From contig JAVTVY010018892.1 in NCBI GenBank assembly GCA_036873755.1, positions 1 through 64,000 of the forward strand: a stretch of DNA of 64,000 bases, written 5' to 3'. The translations under genes and the position numbers were made by a program. The notes under the pieces were generated by a model. It had not been told where the DNA came from, made no database searches, and saw only the letters and a program-made list of their open reading frames with translations. Origin of the DNA: Hanleya hanleyi (Eukaryota > Mollusca > Polyplacophora > Lepidopleurida > Hanleyidae). This document shows, piece by piece, positions 42,280 through 52,499 of the stretch; the stretch's first letter is position 1, and each line of letters starts with the position of its first letter.

Positions 42280-42355
42280 ATTGGCTGATTGTTCGACCGC
42301 TGATTGGTTCTTTTTCTCGAGCGCTGATTGGCTCTTTTTCTCGACCGCTGATTGG
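42280..42355 (+). promoter_or_regulatory. Four regularly spaced inverted CCAAT boxes
   Basis: ATTGG occurs at 42280, 42303, 42327 and 42351, spaced 23-24 bp, within tandem copies of CGCTGATTGGYTCTTTTTCT. This resembles an NF-Y-type binding cluster. No gene starts nearby on either strand, so its target is unclear. Confidence 0.65.
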
Positions 42356-42484
42356 TCGAAATGGAACTGCCCATCTTTCCCAGGTTAATCTAGAATCCCC
42401 TTTTTGTGCTCAAGCTCTGACTATATCGATGCCGCAACATTGTCTCATTGGACATTGGACCGTTTGACCTGGATGTCACCTTTT

Positions 42485-42645
42485 GATCCGCGCGCGCACT
42501 GCCGGTGATGACGCGCACTTCCGGAGAACCCGCGCGCGCGCGCGCTGCGGCATCAGATCACTCCCGGGCGCGCTGCGGCCGGCGCGCGCTGCGGCCGGGG
42601 CGGGCCGGGCCGGGCCGGGCCGGGCCGGGAAAACACCCCGGAGGT
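42485..42645. repeat. GC-rich CGCG / GGGCC simple-sequence stretch
   Basis: CGCGCGCG, GCGCGCTGCGGCCGG and five GGGCC units, a strong local CpG peak in AT-rich surroundings. A shorter related stretch lies at 15300-15345. Confidence 0.8.
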
Positions 42646-42749
42646 TGAACATTGGAACTCTTCTGGGTTTGGAGGTAGTTTTAGTGAAAACCGGAAGTGA
42701 CGTCACACACACTTGCGCAGACCCACCAAACCACGTCCGAAGGTGAACG

Positions 42750-44604
42750 CCATTGTGGGGAAAAAACCCCAGTACATGACAGACACAGACAAGTCTAGAC
42801 ATATCCAAAGGTCACGTCCCATTCACCCCAACCGGAAGTGACGTCACAACCCACGTGACCTGCGCAGCAGAATGGAAACGACACCCTAGTCTAACTCCCT
42901 CACCTAGGCTTCACATGGATACCTCACTCGATCCCATCGGCCCATGAGGAGCCCACCTAGACCCCAAAAACGTCTATTTCCATACCCCTTTGTCCACTGT
43001 GCATGCGCAGAGTGACGATATTTCAACCCCGCACTCACCCCCATCAGTGGCTCCCTCACCTAGGCTTCACATGGATACCTCACACGACCCATTCGAACCG
43101 TGAATAACCCATCTCTAACCCAAACACACCCACACACACCCCCAAAAATGCCTGCTTTCTCTACTACGGCCAGGCTGCGCATGCGCAGACTATTGACAAC
43201 GTACGAACCATGAGTGTAGTCAAGTGCTCCTGCATGAGAGCTTCAAAATAAGACCTCACTCGACCCCATCGGACCTTTAGTGGCCCACCTAGACTCCAAT
43301 ACGTCCACCCCGTATGGCCCTATACACCCATAGCCATGCAGTATAGGCCTATGGGCCTACCCAGGCCTCGGTGACTTTTTCCAAAAATTTCACCGTTTCG
43401 CTCCGCGACACTTCCTATCATGTTCTAAATGACGAGACGTGAAAAGCAAATCCAAACAACCCTACCGCAAATGTATAGAAGTACGTTTCCCAGGGGGACA
43501 AACATTGATCCTATACCCTCAGTATGGGACTATATGGGGTTCGGTGACTTTTTTCAAAAGTTTCACCGATTCGCACGGGGACACTTCCTATCATGTTCTA
43601 AATGACGAGACGAGTAAAACGAGACCCCACAACCCTACCGCAAATGTATAGAAGTACGTTTCCCAGGGGGGCAAACATTGATCCTATACCCCAGTATGGG
43701 ACTATATGGGGCTCGGCGACTTTTTTCAAAAATTTCACCGATTCGCACGGGGACACTTCTTATCATGTTCTAAATGACGAGACGAGTAAAACGAGACCCC
43801 ACAACCCTACCGCAAATGTATAGAAGTAGGTTTCCCAGGATGGTGCTATACCCCCCATACCCCATATAGGCATTTTCCCGTAATTTAGGATAAAGTCCGT
43901 GTTCCGTATTTTTTCAGGAAAAATTCTACATACACCCACCCTGGAACTAGGGGGAGATAACTCTATTGATAGGCAAGCCCCGTTAAGCCCGGCGACCTAT
44001 ATACCCCCCATACCCCATATAGGCATTTTCCCGGATTTTTCGATAAAGTCCGTGTTCCGTTTTTTTTCAGGAAAATTTTTACATGCACCCAGCCCATCTG
44101 ATGCCCCCTCACCTAGGCTTCACTTTGATACCTCACTCAACTCCATCGGACCATTAGGGACTCCCCTAGCTCTCAACACGTCTATTTTCATACCCTTGGG
44201 CCACCGCGCATGCGCAGAATGACGCTATTTCAACCCCACACCCAGCCCATTAGATGCCCCTTCACATAAGCTTCACTTTGATACCTCACTCGACCCCATC
44301 GGACCATGCAGCGTATTTCCAGTCTAGGGACTACTTTTTCTCCGCGGAGGCCTTTTCCCTCGACCGCATGACCGCCAGGACCACATCACCGCGGAGGAAT
44401 ACATCCCCTTTTCCACAACATTCAAGATGGCCGCCAAGCGCACACCGCCTCAAAAATTCAAGATGGCGGCCAAACTCTGGCAGATCGAGTTGTCTCCCTT
44501 GCGTCCAGAGTGTACAGATGGCGCCACTAGTTCCTCCTCAATCCTCCCCGTGACGTCACTACATCCGGGTGAAAGTTACGCCAATTTAGCTTTTGTCTAC
44601 TACT
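42750..44604 (-). repeat. Right terminal inverted repeat of the Polinton-like element
   Basis: Reverse complement of the left repeat, about 180 bp longer. Includes NRF-1-like sites near 43006, 43176 and 44208, three ~180-bp units with CGCAAATGTATAGAAGTA (43380-43850), CCGCGG palindromes (44340-44397) and ends CTACTACT at 44597-44604. The last 40 bp differ from the left tip by an indel. Confidence 0.85.
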
Positions 44605-44694
44605 GAGATCAGTATTTTACACCGGCTGACAAAGATGAAATTTATATGATGGCCGAGAGGGGCCATCGAGCATCGCCCTTGAAACATTTTGGGC

Positions 44695-45303
44695 GATATT
44701 GTGATATTGCGATGCGATAACGCGATATTGCGATGCGATAACGCGAAAACGCGATATTGCGATATCGCGATAACGCGATATTGAGATGCGATAACGCGAT
44801 ATTGCGATGCGATAACGCGATATTGCGATGCGGTAACGCGATATTGCGATGCGATAACGCAATAATCGCGTTATTTTTGCGCTATAATCGCGCGATAATG
44901 AGCGATATTGTGGAATATCGCGTTATAATTGCGCGATAATCGTGTTAAAATTGCGCTATACTCGCGTTATTTTTGCGCGATAATCGTTATTTTTACGCGA
45001 TAATCCCGTTATTTTTGCGCGATAATAAGCGATATTGTGAAATATCGCGTTATAATTGCGCGATAATCGCGTTATTTTTGCGCGATAATCGCGCGATAAT
45101 GAGCGATATTGTGAAATCTCGCATTATAATTGCGAAATAATTGCGTTATTTTTGCGCGATAATCGCGTTATTTTTGCGCGATAATCGCTTATTTTTGCGC
45201 GATAATCCCGTTAGTTTTGCGCGATAATCACGTGATAATGAGCGATAATGGAAAATATGGCGTTATAATTGCGCGATAATTGCTTTATAATTGCGCGATA
45301 ATA
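44695..45303. repeat. CGCGATAATCGCG palindromic array, left arm
   Basis: Dozens of variants of GCGATAACGCGATATTGC and CGCGTTATTTTTGCGCGATA. Every unit is self-complementary, so either strand can fold into many hairpins. No coding content. Confidence 0.9.
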
Positions 45304-45305
45304 TG

Positions 45306-47613
45306 AGTAGTATAGAAAAGACCGATTCATTATCATTTATGACGTCACGGATGGCGACTTGGCGATGACGTCACGGATGACGTGACATCCTGTCACATGA
45401 CTTCCGGTGACACCCGGGTCACTTCCTATGACATGATTTCGGGTCACGTGACGGTCCAGCAAGAGTTATTTGCCCGTACATAAGACCCCTTTGACTTCCA
45501 ATGTTGATCTTCGGGGAGTGCATGTATGCACGGTGGCCCATTAGGGCCATTGTCGTTTTATTTCGATTTCCTATGTTTTTCTTGTATTTCCGATGAAACC
45601 AACTTAATTTTCTAGGTTTTCTGTGTATGGAATCAACAGAATTTTCAGAGAATTCATAGCAATATTCTTCGAATTTTCCGTGTTCAAGGAAGTAAAAACA
45701 GAGAAAGTCGAAGAAAAACCTACGCAATTCTTGAAAAAACACCCAATATAATTTCCTCCGTGGATGTAATATTTCCTCCGCGGATCTGATTAATTTCCCC
45801 CGTGGAGGAAATCAACGTTACCTGAATAGTAGACAGACGGCAAATTCATTAGTATTTTTAAGGCTGAGGAGTAAGGCTGATGCGGAGGTAACGTCACGAT
45901 GACGTCACCACAACGTCACATCCGGTGAAATACGGGTCTAAGGTCGCACCGGTAACGCGACATCCGGGTCACTTCTTGCGACGTCACTTTCGGTCACGTG
46001 ACGGCCCAGTAAGAGTGTTCTGCCCCTACATAAGACCACAGTAACTTCCAATGTTAATCTCATACATGCATGGGATAGGAGTGGTCATATTTTTTTGCGT
46101 ATTTTAGTATGGGTTGTGGCACCTTCTTGTTTTTGTCTCGCGGTGTAGAACACGATGAGTGGGTCTCGAGGCCAGGGGTTGACTTTCGATGAAAAGTTCA
46201 GGCAGATCTGGGTTGGACATGTTATGTCCATTCTGGCGCAATGGACAATGTTAGTCCCAATGGGAACCCACTCATGGACATTTGTGGTATGGGGTGTGGC
46301 GCTTGTTTTCTTCGTCTCGACCTGTATAACACGATGGGAGGGGTCTCGAAGCCATGCGTTGATTTTGTTGAAAAGTGCAGATCCAGGTGGACGTTTTGGG
46401 GTCTAGGTGGACCCATGGTGGTCCGATTTTGTTGTGTGAGGTATCCGTTTGAAGCAGGGTCTAACTGGATGAGTGTAGGGAGGAAATATTGTCTATCTGC
46501 GCGTGCGCAATAGAAAAGGTGTATTTGGATGGACGGGGGTCTAGGTGGATCAATAGCGATCCAATTGGGCCGTGGGAGGTGTCATCGTGAAGCTCACGTG
46601 GGAGCGTCCGACTGGACTAGTGTGTCGTCAGTTTTCAACATTCTGCTTATGCGCAGACAGAGAATTGTGGAGAAAAGGGCACTGGAAGGGACGTTTTGGG
46701 GTCGAGATGAACCCATAATGCTGCGAATGGGTCGGGGAGCGTATCAGTTGAAGCTCTCATGAGGTAGCGTCCAACTAGACTGGTGTGGAGTGAAAGCAGC
46801 GCAGAGTATGGGAATGGACGTTTTGGGGTCGAGGTGGGCCCATAGTGGGCGTACAGTTTCGGGGATGGTATCCATGTGAAGCGCGCCTCCAGGCTGATCA
46901 GGTCATGGGTGGATGCATGTTGTCTCCGAAATGAAACACGGACTTTACCTCTAAAATAACCCTATCAATCAAATCTAGAGGGGTTAATATGGTTCCCAGC
47001 GGACTGCCGAGATATGCAGATTGGGTTAGCGGGTGTATGCTTTCCCCGGTAGTAAAAAGCGGAATACATAACCCCCCACGTGCGGAAAAGACGGACTTTA
47101 TATGGTATCGATAGGCGAGCAGCTCATCCCTGGTAGAGTTACCTCCCTCTCCTGGCCCAAAAAGGGTTAGGGTTAGGGTTAGGGCCCTATGGCCGATTAC
47201 CTCTATGCGATTATCTACCTTTGCCAGGCATTTGTAAACTTTACGTTACATTTTGCCTGACCATAAGTTATCATTAAGTTACAAGGTTTGTAACGTACAG
47301 CTATATACGGCTATAAATGTCATGGCAAAACGACTTATAGCTATAACTGACACAGCTATAACTGACGTGCGCTCCCCGAAGATTAACATTGGAAGTCACT
47401 GGGGTCATGCAAATAAATCTTGCTGGACCGTCACGTGACTCGAAATGATGTCATAGGAAGTGACCCGAGTGTCTCCGGAAGTCATTTGACAGGATGTGAC
47501 GTTATCCTTGACGTCATCGCCACGTCGCCATCCGTGTCGTCATCGCCACGTCACGCTACAGCCCCACGCCTCAGCCTCAAAAATGATAATGGATCGGTCT
47601 TTTCTATACTACT
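45306..47613. mobile_element. Polinton-family element nested in element E (element F)
   Basis: Inverted ends AGTAGTATAGAAAAGACCGA. The left arm is 45306-45515, the right about 47365-47613, and both carry the CRE/ETS and GTCACGTGACGGYCCA blocks of element B. A second copy of that block is at 45880-46060, an NRF-1-type array at 46140-46870 and a short segment like the 147-bp units of element C at 46900-47160. No gene. The adjoining hexamers AATATG and CATATT are inverted rather than direct, so no target duplication is seen. Confidence 0.7.
47164..47183 (+). repeat. Short TTAGGG run
   Basis: Three consecutive TTAGGG units within element F. Too short for a telomere; an interstitial copy. Confidence 0.85.
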
Positions 47614-47619
47614 CATATT

Positions 47620-47895
47620 ACTTTTCAAAATAACGCGATATTTCACATTATCGCGCGATTATCGCGCAATTATAACGCGATCATCGCGCAATTCTAACGC
47701 GATTATCGCGTAATTTTAACGCGATTATCGCGTAATTTTAACGCGATTATCGCGCAATTTTAACGCGATTATCGCGCATTATAACGCGATATTTCACAAT
47801 ATCGCTCATTATCGCGCAAAAATAACGCGATTATCGCAATATCGCGTTTTCGCGTTATTGTATCGCAATATCGCATTATCGCATCGCAATATCGA
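47620..47895. repeat. CGCGATAATCGCG palindromic array, right arm
   Basis: Shorter counterpart of 44695-45303 in inverse orientation (ATTATCGCGCAATTTTAACG and variants). Confidence 0.9.
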
Positions 47896-47949
47896 CCAAA
47901 CTGTTTCAAGGGCGATGCTCGATGGCCCCTCTCGGCCACCATAAGTTTA

Positions 47950-48680
47950 GCTTATTCGAAGTGAACGAAACGTAAAATTGAGCTCCGTTGGAAACTCGAA
48001 TCGAATCGAAGTGGAGAGAGTTCAGCAATGGACTGCCATGCATGTGCATATACTTGCCTACTCATGGGTGAATTAACTTTCTGTGACTGAAAATACGTTT
48101 AAACACAACGATTACTTTCGGTTGACTGGAATATTACACCTTATCAAGGGCGTAGACAAGTTATCAGGTTTGGGGGGGCTTGAGAGGGGGAGAGTGTGAG
48201 AGGGGGGGTATCCCCCCTCGCAGCTTAAGATTTTTTTTTGAAACTTGATGGTAAATTGGCACTCTCTGGAAGCATCTGAGTGGTATAACATTGTAACAAC
48301 TGAAATTTGATTTATTCCAAAATGTCTCATAACAATGACGATCACTACATTGATAAACGTTACAAGCTGAAATGATCATTCAGTCTCGGGTTTGCACTAT
48401 AATTCAAGTTAATCCTTAGACAATACTATCCTGTCCCGATAGCAGCGGAATGGCTGCATTGATGCGTGACTGAGCACATGAGCTCTGGTTCATTAATTGG
48501 GTTGCCTTTGCTATCTTTTTAACATAGGAAATATTGTTAATCGATGATAACGGCTATTTTGTACCTACAGTTGTCGAACTTATCAAAACTGTTAGCTTAG
48601 TGGACCTTTCTTGGAATAGTAGGAAAACTTATCCATATTTACCATATTTACACCAGTTATTAAACAGTGACTTCAGGTCT
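47950..48680. other. No gene seen
   Basis: AT-rich intergenic DNA. A GGGGGGGCTTGAGAGGGGGAG patch near 48172 resembles a similar patch after GTAGACAAGTT at 3469-3510, pointing to a short dispersed repeat. Confidence 0.5.
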
Positions 48681-49173
48681 ACTGTCTGTCCCGGATAATA
48701 TATCTCAGACGTTTTCGGCGATATGTCTCGGACAATTTATCGGACCAATCTCACGTTTGGCTATTTCCGTATTGGCGGAACTCAGCTAAAGTGAGTTCTG
48801 GGGCGAGATTGTTTATCGGACAGCATTGAAGCTTCACACAGTAGAAAAAAATACTAAATTTATTTCAAAGTATCACCAAAATCCTTCCAGTGGTTCTCCA
48901 TAAATCGCGAAAAACAAAAATTAGATGGGAGATTTGTGAGTTATATTTTTGACGTCATAAAGTCATGCCTGCATTGGCAGATCAAAGTCATGTTGGCCCC
49001 AAAATAACATGGTATTGGTGATTTTCGTCGATTCTCAACAGATTCTAATGAAAGACAGGAATAAAATTAATGTTTTATAGTTTATATACTGTGGGAATTT
49101 TCAATGTTGTACGATAAATTGTCTCCGAAATATCACCGAAAACGTCTGGGATATATTATCTGGGACAGACAGT
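48681..49173. mobile_element. About 0.5-kb MITE-like element
   Basis: Terminal inverted repeats of about 62 bp begin ACTGTCTGTCCCRGATAATA and include CAGACGTTTTCGG. Flanks AGGTCT (48675-48680) and AGGTTT (49174-49179) may be a 6-bp duplication with one mismatch. The interior has no reading frame. Confidence 0.7.
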
Positions 49174-49689
49174 AGGTTTATTTCTAGAGTTCCTATATAT
49201 GAAAAGTAGTTGAGAGTTTGTATCTCTTGTTTGTGAATAAAGAAATACTGAACAAATGACCGGGATCTCAATTGAAAAACAAAACAACTTAATAGTGAAA
49301 GATTTACGAAAAATTATGCTCAACTGGAGTTTTGATTTTTTTCACCCAAATAGGCAGTATTTGATTGGAATTGGAGCACACTATTCCATTCTCGGAGACG
49401 ATCGCAAAAGATTTGAACCCGAAATCGTCAATCTATGGCTTAGGTCACTGATCAATTGCAATCTTATTTTAGGCCTAATGGTATGCACTGGCGGTGATAA
49501 GTTTACTTCTCATGTATTAATTGAATAATATACGTGATCTTCTATGCTATGTTAACTTTCTTTTTCTTTATTTCTTTCTTTTTTTCGTTTGTTTGTTTGT
49601 TGTTTGTTTTTTTTTTTTGCCGGCCGTCAAAATTTGGGGGGGCTGAAACAATATGATATATAAATCTTCGGCACATACTGGTGCACTGG
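49174..49689. other. No gene supported
   Basis: A 90-codon frame at 49256-49528 has no recognisable domain. A poly-pyrimidine/T tract occupies 49558-49618. Confidence 0.45.
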
Positions 49690-49849
49690 TCCATGTTGAA
49701 TCTAATGGGAAACTTACTTCTATACATTTGCGGTATGGCTGTTTGGATTTATTATCTTAGTCTCATCATGTAGAACATTATGGGAAGTGTTGCGGAGCGA
49801 ATCGGTGAAATTTTTGAAAAAAGTCAAAGAGGTCTGTATATAGCTCCAA

Positions 49850-51250
49850 GTGAGACAACTCGTGTAGACCAAGCGTATGGAAATAGCCGTGTTGGAGCTA
49901 GGGGAGCCACTAATGGACCAATGGGGTCGAGTGAGGTATCAAAGTGAAGCTTATGTGAAGGGGCATTTGATGGTCTGGGTATGGGGTTGAAATAGCGGCA
50001 TTCTGCGCATGCGCGGTGGCCCAAGGGTATGGAAATAGCCGTGTTGGAGCTAGGGGAGCCACTAATGGACCAATGGGGTCGAGTGAGGTATCCAAGTGAA
50101 GCTTACGTGAAGGGGCATCTAATGGGCTGGGTGTGGGGTTGAAATAGCGGCATTCTGCGCATGCGCGGTGATCAAAGGGCATGAAAATAGACGTTTTGGA
50201 GCTAGGGGAGCCCCTAATGGACCGATGGGGTCGAGTGAGGTATCAAAGTGAAGCATTCGTGAAGAGGCATCTGATGGACTGGGTGTGGGGTTGAAATATC
50301 GGCATTCTGCGCATGCGCGGTGCCCAAGGGTATGAAAATAGACGTTTTGGAGCTAGGGGAGCCACTAATGGTCCAATGGGGTCGAGTGAGGTATCCAAGT
50401 GAAGCATTCGTGAAGGGGCATCTGATGGGCTGGGTGTGGGGTTGAAATATCGGCATTCTGCGCATGCGCGGTGACCAAAGGGTATGAAAATAGACATTTT
50501 GGAGCTAGGGGAGCCAATAATGGTCCGATTGGGTCGAGTGAGGTATCAAAGTGAAGCTTATGTGAAGGGGCAGTGGATGGGTGCATGTAAAATGAGGGGT
50601 ATGACGTCACTTCCGGTTTGGGTGAATGGGGCGTGACCTCTGGACATCAGACAATCAGAATCGCGTATTTTGACCCGGTGCATTATGGGACATATCCAAG
50701 ATGGCGGCGTCTGTCTTCTGGTTCAAGATGGCGGCACGGCCGGTGTCGAAAACTGGGCATTTTGTCGGGATGTGGTCATGTAGTGTCGAAAACTGGACCC
50801 TGTATGGGCCCCGCTAGAGGTTTTTGCGGTCGAGGTGAGCCACGAATGGTCCGATGGAGTCGAGTGAGGTATCATTGTAAAGCAGTGGTGAGGGAGCATC
50901 CGAAGGTATGGCTGTGACGTAAAACTGACGTCATTCTGCGCATGCGCAGTGGAGAAAGTGTATGGAAATAGACGTTTTGGGGTCTAGGTGGACCACTAGT
51001 GGTCCGATGGAGTCGAGTGAGGTATCAATGCAATGCATACATGGAGGAGCATGCGCCTACACTAGTGTGTTGTTTGTTTTCAACATTCCGCGCATGCGCA
51101 GTAGGTAAATAGCGCTGGGAGGCTGTTTTGGGGCCCAGAGGGGCCATCATTGATACGAGTAGTAGCGAAAGTGGACATTTTGGGGCGGTGAAGGAAGGTA
51201 TTTGGTGTAGAGAGGGATCATCCTTAGTCCGAATGCGTCGTGTGAGGTGT
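49850..51250 (+). repeat. Left arm array of element G
   Basis: Units of 150-152 bp with TCTGCGCATGCGCGGTG at 50004, 50156, 50307 and 50457, then more diverged units to 51250. A YY1/ETS-rich segment at 50600-50815 (ATGACGTCACTTCCGG, CCAAGATGGCGGC) repeats the upstream region of the main element. Confidence 0.85.
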
Positions 51251-51700
51251 CATCTTGTAGCAACGCCCGCCAACGCCAAACTCAACGCTTCAACGCCCTG
51301 GTGAATTAGCCCAAAAGCTCTGATTTTCATGGAATTGTCATTAATTCATTGGAAATGCCGTGACGCCCGTCAACGCTCATAGTTACGCCTTAACGCTCTA
51401 GCATAACACCATGATATAGACCGGAGAGAGAACAACAACAACAACAAGGATGACACATGAGAGAACAACAAAAACAGCAATTTTTTTTTTCATATAGTTT
51501 ATTTTCCCCTCCATCATAACATACCCTCGCTGGGGAGCCGCGTTGGGTATGTTTACAATTCAAGAAAGACTCTTGTCCAATCAGAGACCGCCATTTGCAT
51601 GTCATGTTCGTTCTTGCCCGTTAGATGTATTCTTGTCCAATCAAAAGTCGCCATTTCAGAGAGTTCCGTCTTCGGCCATGTTCGCTCTGAACCGTTTGTT

Positions 51701-52273
51701 CTAATCATCGTCAGGCAGGCCTGGATATTCATCGGGCAGCATGTCCTGAAACAGTTGTTTGCGCATTCTAATCGCATTTTCCAGGGCCTCGGTGGGTGGT
51801 AAACCCATATCCTCTTCCAAGTGACGCTTGGTCTTCATGATGGACCTGTGCGTGGGGTCCCCTTTCATTTCAAGCGGTAGCAAGGTATACTGTTCATAGA
51901 TCGCCATGGCTGTTTTCCTGATGCGGGGGCGCATTTGGGTGTACGTCTGTTGTAAATTATCCTCTCCGGCGTCCTCGATCGCTTCAGCGTGAGTATTGAT
52001 AGCTGCTGTCACAATACGATCCCAGAAGGTAGGTTCTGCCTCACTTTCCTGGGATGAAGGCTGATTCTCTGAGGTCAAGCTCTCCATATCAGTAGATAGA
52101 CTGTCAGCCATCTTGGATTCGGTATCAGTCGATGCACTCTCATCAATCTCTGTATCAGTATCTGCCTCAACGGGCTCCTCGGCGTCTTCAGTCCCATGTA
52201 TATTTTTCTGGTGTCGCATCATATCGTAATGTCTGGTGAACGTGCGTTCACACTCAGAACAAGTATAAGCCAT
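51701..52273 (-). CDS. C2H2 zinc-finger protein with acidic linker (190 aa), intact copy
   Basis: Residues 3-26 form one classical C2H2 finger (C5-x2-C8-x12-H21-x4-H26). Residues 27-78 are acidic and Ser/Thr-rich. Residues 80-180 are helical and resemble the C-terminal region of the neighbouring ATPase fusion: PRIRKTAM against PRLRRAVR, GDPTH against KDPVH, and AIRMRKQLFQDML against AIAQKKHLFERII. So it looks like the ATPase fusion without the ATPase, perhaps a DNA-binding partner or regulator. A TATA box (CTTTTATA, 52319-52326 as read on the plus strand) lies 46 bp upstream. This left-arm copy is intact; the right-arm copy is broken. Confidence 0.8.
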   Translation of the reverse strand: MAYTCSECERTFTRHYDMMRHQKNIHGTEDAEEPVEADTDTEIDESASTDTESKMADSLSTDMESLTSENQPSSQESEAEPTFWDRIVTAAINTHAEAIEDAGEDNLQQTYTQMRPRIRKTAMAIYEQYTLLPLEMKGDPTHRSIMKTKRHLEEDMGLPPTEALENAIRMRKQLFQDMLPDEYPGLPDDD

Positions 52274-52318
52274 GTTGACGGTTGAACGTCGACTGTGCGT
52301 GTTTTGGGAATACGCTCG

Positions 52319-52326
52319 CTTTTATA
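52319..52326 (-). promoter_or_regulatory. TATA box of the left zinc-finger gene
   Basis: TATAAAAG on the minus strand, 46 bp before the ATG, in the same place as in the other two copies. Confidence 0.65.
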
Positions 52327-52499
52327 GACAGTAACGGTCATCAACGCTTAGCTCAACGCTTCAACGCCCTGGTGAATTAGCTCAGAAGCTCTGATTTCAT
52401 GGAATTGACATCAATTCATCGAAATGCAGTGACGCCCGTCAACGCCCGTCGTTACGCCTTAACGCTCGTCTCAACGCTTTAACACACTTTCTTAATGCT

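Larger units (their letters stand above)
29659..44604 (+). mobile_element. Polinton/Maverick (adintovirus-like) element, 14.9 kb, defective
   Basis: Long inverted repeats (29659 to about 31330 and about 42750 to 44604), both starting AGTAGTAG from the outside, enclose a rightward gene block. Integrase, packaging ATPase, minor and major capsid and adenain-like protease identify it as a Polinton-type virus-like transposon. No protein-primed polymerase B is present in any frame. The major capsid gene is split by an insertion and the ATPase and two small genes are frameshifted. The flanking hexamers (TGCCTA left, GAGATC right) do not match and the two terminal repeats differ near their tips, so the two ends may not come from one insertion. 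Confidence 0.9.
44645..47943. mobile_element. 3.3-kb inverted-repeat element sharing ends with element D (element E)
   Basis: Ends read TATG(A/G)TGGCCGAGAGGG then GCCATCGAGCATCGCCCTTG. The flanks AATTTA (44639-44644) and AGTTTA (47944-47949) form a 6-bp duplication with one mismatch. The arms consist of a CGCGATAATCGCG array, 660 bp on the left and 330 bp on the right. The middle is occupied by an AGTAGTA-ended element (45306-47613). No transposase. Its terminal motif is nearly the same as in element D (17811-21822), yet the satellite filling is wholly different. Confidence 0.82.

Noticed and set aside
47164..47183. Possible telomere or internal telomeric junction
   Set aside because: Only about three TTAGGG units, inside an inverted-repeat element. 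Too short to support a telomere.
45300..47619. AATATG/CATATT as a target-site duplication for element F
   Set aside because: The two hexamers are reverse complements, so they extend the inverted repeat instead of forming a direct duplication.
49256..49528. 90-codon open frame as a host gene
   Set aside because: No start context, no domain, and AT-rich surroundings with transposon fragments on both sides.
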